Of a stretch of DNA of 24,384 nt, positions 19,348 through 24,384 are shown piece after piece. A program made the position numbers and the translations under genes. Position 1 is the first letter of the stretch, and every line of letters starts with the position of its first letter. This DNA is from JBEAOO01 sp041164825 (lineage in GTDB: Bacteria; Pseudomonadota; Gammaproteobacteria; Burkholderiales; Burkholderiaceae_C). The stretch covers positions 1 to 24,384 of the forward strand of contig JBEAOO010000262.1 in assembly GCA_041164825.1 (NCBI GenBank), read 5' to 3'. The notes under the pieces are model-generated. The model worked only from the letters and a program-made list of their open reading frames with translations. It searched no databases and was not told where the DNA came from.

Positions 19348-19638
19348 ATGCTGTTGCTGCCCGCCACCTTGACCCACCGCGAAGCGGCTGACACCGTGCT
19401 GATGCTCGGCCAAGCGCTGGACCGCGAGAGCGTTGACCCGGTGTGCATGGATGCCAGCGGCCTGCAGCATTTCGACAGCTCGGCCTTGGCCGTGATGCTC
19501 GAATTCCGTCGCCGGGCCTTGGCCCGTGGTCGCGGTTTTGTACTGCGCTCGGCACCGCCCAAGCTCGCTGCCTTGGCGGTGTTGTATGGCGTCGATGTGC
19601 TGTTGCCTGCCGAAGCGGCCGCCGCGGCAAGTGCCTGA
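19348..19638 (+). CDS. mlaB: STAS-domain protein MlaB, subunit of the Mla ABC complex
   Basis: This 96-residue cytoplasmic STAS-domain protein binds MlaF and is needed for assembly and activity of the transporter. The typical STAS core DASGLQHFDSSALAVMLEFRRRA is present. S44, after D43, occupies the place of the functionally important threonine of E. coli MlaB, a conservative change. The length is normal for MlaB. The GAGG at 19339-19342, overlapping the mlaC stop, serves the ATG at 19348. It is the last gene of the operon, followed by a perfect hairpin and by hexR in the convergent orientation. On its own a STAS domain could be an anti-sigma antagonist; the operon makes MlaB the clear choice. 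Confidence 0.9.
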   Translation: MLLLPATLTHREAADTVLMLGQALDRESVDPVCMDASGLQHFDSSALAVMLEFRRRALARGRGFVLRSAPPKLAALAVLYGVDVLLPAEAAAAASA

Positions 19639-19651
19639 AGCGCAGCGCACG

Positions 19652-19698
19652 CCTTGAACGCAACAACGGCCCCAATGGGGCCGTTGTTGCGTTCAAGG
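19652..19698. terminator. perfect 22-bp inverted repeat between convergent mlaB and hexR, probable bidirectional terminator
   Basis: The arms 19652-19673 and 19677-19698 are exact reverse complements over 22 bp around a 3-nt loop (AAT). The arms include CAACAACGGCCCC and GGGGCCGTTGTTG. The hairpin starts 13 bp after the mlaB stop and ends 14 bp from the hexR stop. There is no T-run on either side, so it may act with Rho, as an RNA 3'-end protector, or as a barrier in both directions. Confidence 0.7.
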
Positions 19699-19712
19699 GG
19701 TTACCGCCGCCC

Positions 19713-20591
19713 TCAATGGGGCGTCTGGATGAAGCGCTTGGCGCGCAGATTGCGCTTGATCTCTTGCAGCACCGGGCGCAGCTCGGTGGGCAAGCGCAGC
19801 GCCACCGCGGTGCTCAAGATGTCGATCACCATCAGGTGCAGCAAGCGCGACACCATGGGGCTGTAACGCTCGGCGTCTTCCGGGTGGTCCACCGCCAGCA
19901 GGATTTGATTGCTGTTTTGCACGCTGTGCGCCAGTGGCGAGCCGCTGGCGGTGATCAAGATCGTGGTCGCGCCCTTGCGGCGCGCGATGTCCACCACGTC
20001 CATGGTGTCGCGGCTGCGCCCCGAGTTGCTGATGATCACCGCGCAATCGCCCGGTTGCAGCATGGTGGCGGCCATCACTTGCACATGGCCGTCGCTGATG
20101 GCGGCCGAGTGCACGCCCAGGCGAAAGAACTTGTGCTGCGCGTCTTGCGCCACGATGCCCGAGTTGCCGACGCCGTAAAACTCGATGCGCTTGCCGGTGT
20201 TGCCGGCCTCTGCCAGCGCCACGATGGCGCGCTCGAACGCGAGGTTGGCGGCGTCGTTGCGGTATTTCAGCAGCGCGCTCACCGCGTTGTCGATCACCTT
20301 GACGATGATGTCGCCGGCCTTGTCGTCTTCGTCCACCGAGCGGTGCACAAAGGGCACGCCCTCGTTCACGCTGCCGGCCAGCTTCAGCTTGAAGTCGGCC
20401 AAGCCGTCGTAACCCACGCTGCGGCAAAATCGCACCACGGTGGGCTTGCTGACGTGTGAACGGTCGGCCAGTTCGGACACCGGCAGGCTGGCAAAGCTGC
20501 GCGGGTCGGCCAGCACCAGCTTGGCCACGCGTTGCTCGGCGGGCGGCAGCGCGGGGATGGAGGCGCGGATGCGGTCAAGCATGTGTTGCAT
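19713..20591 (-). CDS. hexR: RpiR-family transcriptional regulator, HexR type
   Basis: This 292-residue regulator has an N-terminal RpiR helix-turn-helix (about 1-75; VSELADRSHVSKPTVVRFCRSVGY, then FKLKLAGS) and a C-terminal sugar-isomerase (SIS) domain (about 120-260). The SIS domain has the phosphosugar-binding motifs FYGVGNSG (138-145) and ISNSGRSRDTMD (187-198). HexR represses or activates central carbon genes in proteobacteria and, in studied members, releases DNA on binding KDPG, an Entner-Doudoroff intermediate. It lies 54 bp downstream of zwf on the same strand, the usual genomic association. A HexR-like palindrome at 22116-22130 before zwf suggests that it controls zwf and, through read-through, itself. 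The ATG at 20589-20591 lacks a clear ribosome site; an internal ATG three codons later is an alternative. The RpiR family is certain, the HexR subtype very likely. Confidence 0.9.
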   Translation of the reverse strand: MQHMLDRIRASIPALPPAEQRVAKLVLADPRSFASLPVSELADRSHVSKPTVVRFCRSVGYDGLADFKLKLAGSVNEGVPFVHRSVDEDDKAGDIIVKVIDNAVSALLKYRNDAANLAFERAIVALAEAGNTGKRIEFYGVGNSGIVAQDAQHKFFRLGVHSAAISDGHVQVMAATMLQPGDCAVIISNSGRSRDTMDVVDIARRKGATTILITASGSPLAHSVQNSNQILLAVDHPEDAERYSPMVSRLLHLMVIDILSTAVALRLPTELRPVLQEIKRNLRAKRFIQTPH

Positions 20592-20645
20592 TCTGTGCGC
20601 GGACGGACCTCGCGAACACGGGGCCGCAGGGCAGGGCGGCGGTGA

Positions 20646-22100
20646 TCACTGCTCTTCCGACCAGGCAAAACCGTCGCGCGCCACCAGTGCGCTGGCAGCG
20701 GCCGGGCCCCAGGTGCCGGCGGCGTAAGGGCGTGGGCCCCGCGCGGCGGCGTTGTCGCGCTGCCAGGCGTGCAAGATGGGCTCGACCCAGCGCCACGCCT
20801 GCTCTTGCTCATCAGAGCGCACAAACAGGTTCAGGCGGCCGGCAATCGCTTCGAGCAGCAAGCGTTCGTAGGCGCCCACACGGTTCTCGGCAAAGGCCTT
20901 GTCAAAGTCGAGGTCGAGGAACACCGGAGACAGCGCCTCGCCCTGCGCACTGCCCTTGGCGGCCAACAGATGCAACTCCAGCCCGTCTTCCGGCTGCAGC
21001 TTGATCACCAGCTTGTTGGGCTGCGGCTGACCGGGGAAGATGCTGTGCGGCGTCGGGCGGAAGTTCACCACGATTTGTGCATCGCGCGCGGCCAGGCGTT
21101 TGCCGGTGCGCAGGTAGAAGGGCACGCCGGCCCAGCGCCAGTTTTGGATTTCGGTGCGCAGCGCCACAAAGGTTTCGCAGGTGCTGCCCGGTGGCACCTT
21201 GATTTCGTCCAAGTAGCCCGGCACGGCCTTGCCGTCGGCATTGCCCGCGCGGTATTGGCCGCGAACCACGTCGCGCGCCACGCTCTCTTCAGTGAAGGGC
21301 TTGAGCGACTTCAGCACCTTCAGTTTTTCGTCGCGGATGGCGTCGGCGTCGTTGCTGGACGGCGGCTCCATCGCCACCATCGTCAGCAATTGCAGCGCAT
21401 GGTTTTGAATCATGTCGCGCAACGCGCCGGTGCGGTCGTAGAAGTCGCCGCGCGTGCCCACGCCCAGGCCTTCGGCCAGCGTGATCTGGATGTTGGCGAT
21501 GCTCTCGCGGCGCCACAGCGGCTCAAACAGCGCATTGCCAAAGCGCAGCGCCATCAGGTTTTGCACGCTGGGCTTGCCCAGGTAGTGGTCGATTCGGAAG
21601 GCTTGGGTTTCGCTGAACACCGAGCGCACCACGCGGTTGATCTCTTGCGCGCTGGCGAGGTCGTGGCCGAGCGGCTTTTCCAGCACCACGCGCACGCGGT
21701 CGTGGTTCAGGCCCACGGCGCCGAGCTGCTCGCAAATTTGCGGAAACAGGTGCGGGCTGGTGGCCAGATAGAGCACGGTGGTGTCGGCGCCGCGCTCATC
21801 GAGCCAAGCCTTCAGCCCGGCGTAGTGCTCGGGCTGCGACAGGTCCATGCGGCGGTAGTGGATGAGTTCGGCAAAACGCGCGAACTCTTCATCAGTTGGG
21901 CGCTTTGCGCCTTCGACTTCCTGGAAGCGGTCTTTCAGCCAGCCGCGGTATTTGTCGTCCGACTGCTCGTCGCGCGCCACGGCCAAGATGCGGCCGCCCG
22001 CGGGCAGCTTGCCGTGTCGGAAGGCCTGAAACAACGCAGGCATCAGCTTTCTCCAGGTGAGGTCGCCGGTGCCGCCAAAGAAAACAAGATCGAAGGACAT
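20646..22100 (-). CDS. zwf: glucose-6-phosphate 1-dehydrogenase
   Basis: This 484-residue enzyme oxidises glucose 6-phosphate to 6-phosphogluconolactone with NADP or NAD, feeding the oxidative pentose phosphate and Entner-Doudoroff routes in the cytoplasm. The N-terminal dinucleotide motif FFGGTGDLTWRKL (7-19) is present. The substrate-binding signature RIDHYLGK (169-176, with H172 and K176) is exact, EKPLG at 141-145 matches the conserved EKP, and H234 in DMIQNHALQLL is the catalytic base. The length is standard (about 480-490). No good ribosome site precedes the ATG at 22098-22100, but the next methionine lies beyond the dinucleotide motif. Upstream are a good promoter and a HexR-like operator, and hexR follows in the same direction. 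Confidence 0.97.
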   Translation of the reverse strand: MSFDLVFFGGTGDLTWRKLMPALFQAFRHGKLPAGGRILAVARDEQSDDKYRGWLKDRFQEVEGAKRPTDEEFARFAELIHYRRMDLSQPEHYAGLKAWLDERGADTTVLYLATSPHLFPQICEQLGAVGLNHDRVRVVLEKPLGHDLASAQEINRVVRSVFSETQAFRIDHYLGKPSVQNLMALRFGNALFEPLWRRESIANIQITLAEGLGVGTRGDFYDRTGALRDMIQNHALQLLTMVAMEPPSSNDADAIRDEKLKVLKSLKPFTEESVARDVVRGQYRAGNADGKAVPGYLDEIKVPPGSTCETFVALRTEIQNWRWAGVPFYLRTGKRLAARDAQIVVNFRPTPHSIFPGQPQPNKLVIKLQPEDGLELHLLAAKGSAQGEALSPVFLDLDFDKAFAENRVGAYERLLLEAIAGRLNLFVRSDEQEQAWRWVEPILHAWQRDNAAARGPRPYAAGTWGPAAASALVARDGFAWSEEQ

Positions 22101-22115
22101 GAGGGAGCGTTCGGA

Positions 22116-22130
22116 TGTAACTAAGTTTCA
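22116..22130 (-). promoter_or_regulatory. candidate HexR operator overlapping the zwf transcription start
   Basis: TGTAACTAAGTTTCA is a 15-bp imperfect palindrome: six of seven half-site bases pair around the centre. It matches 12 of 15 positions of the HexR consensus TGTAATTAAATTACA as I remember it. It lies 15 bp upstream of the zwf start codon and overlaps the initiation point predicted from the -35/-10 pair at 22136-22164, the expected place for repression. Confidence 0.65.
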
Positions 22131-22135
22131 TGCGA

Positions 22136-22164
22136 ATGATGCCGGAGTTTCTTTCGCGGGTCAA
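22136..22164 (-). promoter_or_regulatory. predicted sigma70-type promoter of zwf-hexR
   Basis: On the minus strand TTGACC (22159-22164) is followed after exactly 17 bp by CATCAT (22136-22141). These match the -35 consensus at five of six positions and the -10 consensus at four of six. Initiation would fall near 22129, inside the HexR-like palindrome, leaving a leader of about 30 nt before the zwf ATG. Confidence 0.6.
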
Positions 22165-22273
22165 TTCCACCCCGTTCCAACCCAGAAGCGGCCCGATCCA
22201 CGGGCTTCGCCCCCGTGCTTTCCCCAATCTTTCTTGCGGTGATTCAGGGAAAGTCCGTACCTGTTGTGCAAAG

Positions 22274-22287
22274 AAGTACCAATACTT
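22274..22287 (+). promoter_or_regulatory. inverted repeat AAGTA-N4-TACTT in the zwf/polyol-transporter intergenic region
   Basis: AAGTACCAATACTT has five-base arms around CCAA, about 100 bp upstream of the binding-protein start, in the divergent 287-bp intergenic region. It could be an operator for the transporter. No matching regulator is visible in the window and no convincing promoter for the transporter gene was found. Confidence 0.3.
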
Positions 22288-22387
22288 GCCATCTTCGGTA
22301 TCAAGCCCGAAAGCCCCCCGTGGCCAAAATTCGGTCCACCATGACGGCCCCTGTCGCATGGAGCCCCCACCACAATAGGAGACTCAC

Positions 22388-23692
22388 ATGAAGCTCAAAG
22401 CTTCCCTCGCACTGATGTTTGGCCTGGTTGCCGCCACTGCCGCCAGCGCCACCGACCTCGTCATTGCCACCGTCAACAACGGCCACATGGTCGAGATGCA
22501 AAAGCACAGCGCCGACTTCGAAGCGGCCAACCCCGGCATCAAGCTGAAGTGGGTGACGCTGGAAGAAGGCGTGCTGCGCCAACGCGTTACCACCGACATC
22601 GCCACCAAGGGCGGTCAGTTCGACGTGATGACCATCGGCATGTACGAAACCCCGATCTGGGGCAAGAAAGGCTGGTTGAAGGAAATTCAGAACGACGCCG
22701 CCTTTGACGCCGACGACATCCTGCCTGCCATGCGCAACGGCCTGTCGGTTGGCGGCAAGATGTACGCCTCGCCCTTCTACGGCGAAAGCTCGATGCTGAT
22801 GTACCGCAAGGACTTGGCCGACAAGGTGGGCGTGCAAGTGCCGGACCGTCCGACCTGGGACCAGATCGCTGACCTGGCCGCCAAGATCCACAACCCCAAG
22901 GAAGGCGTCTATGGCATCTGCCTGCGCGGCAAGCCGGGTTGGGGTGACAACATGGCTTTCTTGTCCACGCTGGTGAACACCTTCGGTGGCCAGTGGTTCG
23001 ACATGAAGTGGAAGCCGCAGTTGGAATCCAAGCCATGGAAGGACGCGGTCGGCTTCTACGTCAACCTGCTCAACAAGTACGGCCCTCCCGGCTCGTCGGC
23101 CAACAGCTTCAACGAAATCTTGGCGCTGACCAACGAAGGCAAGTGCGGCATGTGGATTGACGCCACCATTGCGGCTTCGTTCGTGAGCGATCCGAAGCAA
23201 TCGAAGGTCGCCGACAAGATGGCCTTCGCACAAGCCCCCACCAAGGTGACCCCGAAGGGCGCCAACTGGCTGTGGGCCTGGGCCCTGGCCGTGCCGGCTG
23301 GCACCAAGAACGCTGACGCGGCGCAGAAGTTCGTGAAGTGGGCGACCTCCAAGGAGTACATCAACCTGATCGGCAAGACCAACGGTTGGGCATCGGTCCC
23401 CACGGGCACCCGCAAGTCGACCTACGCGAACCCTGAGTTCACCAAGGCCGCTCGCTTTGCCTCGGCTGAGAAGATGGCCATCGACTCCGCCAACCCGAAC
23501 GACAGCACGCTGCCGAAGTCGCCTTATGTCGGCGTGCAGTTCGCTGCCATTCCGGAGTTCCAAGCGATCGGCATCGCTGTGGGTCAGCAGATGAGTGCGG
23601 CCCTGGCCGGCAAGGTCAGCGTCGATGCGGCACTCAAGACCGGCCAGACCGCGGCTGAGCGCGAAATGAAGAAGGCTGGTTACTACAAGTGA
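22388..23692 (+). CDS. smoE: sorbitol/mannitol-type ABC transporter substrate-binding protein
   Basis: This 434-residue periplasmic binding protein begins with a signal peptide (MKLKASLALMFGLVAATAASA|T). It continues with segments closely resembling the polyol binding proteins SmoE/MtlE as I remember them: LVIATVNNGHMVEMQ, LRQRVTTDIATKGGQFDVMTIG, PFYGESSMLMYRKDL, YGICLRGKPGWGDNMAFLSTLVNTFGG and a C-terminal YVGVQFAAIPEFQAIG. It would capture sorbitol, mannitol or a related polyol and pass it to the inner-membrane permeases, the first of which follows. AGGAG at 22377-22381 sits 6 nt before the ATG, the strongest ribosome site in the window, as expected for a binding protein needed in excess. 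It diverges from zwf. The exact substrate cannot be read from the sequence, and mtlE is an equivalent name in pseudomonads. Confidence 0.88.
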   Translation: MKLKASLALMFGLVAATAASATDLVIATVNNGHMVEMQKHSADFEAANPGIKLKWVTLEEGVLRQRVTTDIATKGGQFDVMTIGMYETPIWGKKGWLKEIQNDAAFDADDILPAMRNGLSVGGKMYASPFYGESSMLMYRKDLADKVGVQVPDRPTWDQIADLAAKIHNPKEGVYGICLRGKPGWGDNMAFLSTLVNTFGGQWFDMKWKPQLESKPWKDAVGFYVNLLNKYGPPGSSANSFNEILALTNEGKCGMWIDATIAASFVSDPKQSKVADKMAFAQAPTKVTPKGANWLWAWALAVPAGTKNADAAQKFVKWATSKEYINLIGKTNGWASVPTGTRKSTYANPEFTKAARFASAEKMAIDSANPNDSTLPKSPYVGVQFAAIPEFQAIGIAVGQQMSAALAGKVSVDAALKTGQTAAEREMKKAGYYK

Positions 23693-23697
23693 TCGGC

Positions 23698-23736
23698 GCG
23701 GCCCCACGCTGAGTGTTGCTCAGCAGTGTGGGCCGC
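23698..23736 (+). repeat. imperfect stem-loop immediately after smoE
   Basis: The arms GCGGCCC...GCTGAG and CTCAGC...GGGCCGC close around a TGTTG loop, with an asymmetric internal bulge. The hairpin starts 5 bp after the smoE stop and has no T-run, so it is more likely to stabilise the 3' end of the smoE message than to end transcription. Confidence 0.5.
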
Positions 23737-23741
23737 AGTCC

Positions 23742-23787
23742 GAGGTCGCCACCGCCGTGGATGCGCGTGGGGGCGGCCTCTTTTTTT
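23742..23787 (+). terminator. rho-independent terminator-like hairpin with T7 tract, smoE/smoF spacer
   Basis: GAGGTCGCC (23742-23750) pairs with GGCGGCCTC (23772-23780) over nine positions, including one G-U. A run of seven T (23781-23787) follows directly. This has the features of an intrinsic terminator, probably leaky given that the permease genes lie downstream on the same strand. Confidence 0.7.
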
Positions 23788-23836
23788 GAGCGCGGTGGGT
23801 GTGTCTCCTGCCGAGTTTGTGTTCCACCGCGCTTGA

Positions 23837-23888
23837 CGGAGAAGGGCCCTGCCAGGGGCCTGGAAGAAGGTGCCCCTTCTCCGCTTTT
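23837..23888 (+). terminator. second terminator-like hairpin just before the permease gene
   Basis: CGGAGAAGGG (23837-23846) and CCCTTCTCCG (23874-23883) are exact reverse complements. A small nested stem (CCCT/AGGG at 23847-23857) lies between them, and CTTTT follows. The hairpin ends just before the GAGG ribosome site (23889-23892) of the permease gene, so it may affect both transcription and initiation. Confidence 0.55.
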
Positions 23889-23901
23889 GAGGTCACCCAC
23901 C

Positions 23902-24384
23902 ATGTCCCGATTCCTGCCTCGCGCCCTGCTCGCGCCGGCGGTCACCACGCTGTTTCTGTGGATGATCGTCCCGCTGGTGATGACGCTGTATTTCTCCGCC
24001 GTGCGCTACAACCTGATGCAGCCCGGCGAGCACGAATTCATCGGTTTGATGAACTATGAGTTCTTCATCACCGACCCCGATTTCTGGCCCTCCGTGGCCA
24101 ACACCCTGCTGCTGCTGGGCTCGGTCATCGCCATCACCATTGTGTTTGGTGTCGGCCTGGCGCTGCTGGTCAACGAGCCCTTCCCGGGTCGCGGCCTGGT
24201 GCGTGTGCTGCTGATCTCGCCGTTCTTCGTGATGCCCACGGTGAATGCGCTGCTGTGGAAGCACATGATGATGAACCCCATCTACGGCGTGCTCGCCCAG
24301 GTGTGGATTTTCTTCGGGGCGCAGCCGGTCGATTGGCTCACGGACCTGCCGCTGTTCTCGGTGATCTTGATGGTGGCGTGGCAG
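23902..24384 (+). CDS. smoF: sorbitol/mannitol-type ABC transporter permease, N-terminal part (partial, runs off the right edge)
   Basis: The first 161 codons are open to the end of the window. They encode a MalF-type inner-membrane permease: a first membrane segment LLAPAVTTLFLWMIVPLVMTLYFSA, a periplasmic stretch with FIGLMNYEFFITDPDFW, then SVANTLLLLGSVIAITIVFGVGLALLVNE and VRVLLISPFFVMPTVNALLWKHMMM. NPIYGVLAQ follows, as in remembered SmoF/MtlF sequences. The cytoplasmic EAA loop that contacts the ATPase would lie beyond the window. GAGG at 23889-23892 precedes the ATG by 9 nt. The gene follows smoE after a 209-bp spacer holding hairpins. It should be followed by a second permease and an ATPase, which are not visible. 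Confidence 0.87.
   Translation, partial: MSRFLPRALLAPAVTTLFLWMIVPLVMTLYFSAVRYNLMQPGEHEFIGLMNYEFFITDPDFWPSVANTLLLLGSVIAITIVFGVGLALLVNEPFPGRGLVRVLLISPFFVMPTVNALLWKHMMMNPIYGVLAQVWIFFGAQPVDWLTDLPLFSVILMVAWQ

Noticed and set aside
20769..22124. Plus-strand open frame antisense to zwf, and a similar one (19443-20459) antisense to hexR
   Set aside because: Both are shadows of well-identified minus-strand genes, with no ribosome sites and no known domains.

Overview
The window is a GC-rich chromosomal segment from a betaproteobacterium, most likely order Burkholderiales and probably family Comamonadaceae. This rests on gene content and order (aroB-dgt-gltBD, an mla operon that contains mlaA, a fimT-pilVWXY1E minor-pilin cluster, zwf-hexR beside a polyol ABC transporter) and on strong G/C third-position codon bias. 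Nearly all DNA is coding and no gap reaches 300 bp. I see no tRNA, rRNA, CRISPR array, complete insertion sequence or prophage gene.

Layout. (1) 1-1391: the 3' end of aroB, then dgt, an HD-domain dNTP triphosphohydrolase. (2) 1450-2210: a protein of the REP-associated tyrosine transposase (RAYT) type. The histidines of its HUH motif and its nucleophilic tyrosine both appear to be replaced. Its 3' end is crowded with inverted and direct repeats sharing GCCTGACCCCA. (3) 2279-8537: gltB and gltD, the two subunits of NADPH-glutamate synthase, with a plausible promoter just after the repeats and a 19-bp hairpin after gltD. (4) 8709-15481: a type IV pilus minor-pilin operon, fimT-pilV-pilW-pilX-pilY1-pilE, with short overlaps or gaps. 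It encodes the priming/tip complex and the calcium-binding tip adhesin. (5) 15611-19638: mlaF-mlaE-mlaD-mlaA-mlaC-mlaB, a complete phospholipid transport pathway between outer and inner membrane, closed by a perfect 22-bp stem. (6) 19713-22100, minus strand: zwf followed by the RpiR-family repressor gene hexR. A HexR-like operator overlaps the predicted zwf transcription start. (7) 22388-24384: a sorbitol/mannitol-type ABC transporter, with the binding protein complete and the first permease cut by the window edge. Two terminator-like hairpins separate the two genes.

How the parts work together. Regions 1 and 3 are housekeeping (aromatic amino-acid synthesis, nucleotide pool control, ammonia assimilation). 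Region 4 is for attachment and twitching. Region 5 maintains outer-membrane lipid asymmetry. Regions 6 and 7 form a divergent carbon module: polyol uptake faces the entry enzyme of the oxidative pentose phosphate/Entner-Doudoroff route and its regulator.

The most unusual items are the apparently catalytically dead RAYT-like gene with its 3' repeat cluster, the zwf-hexR operator/promoter overlap, the composition shift inside the PilY1 adhesin, and the PilW prepilin with arginine at the mature +1 position. I do not see a wholly new multi-gene system. All functional names rest on sequence motifs and remembered family features; no database search was possible.
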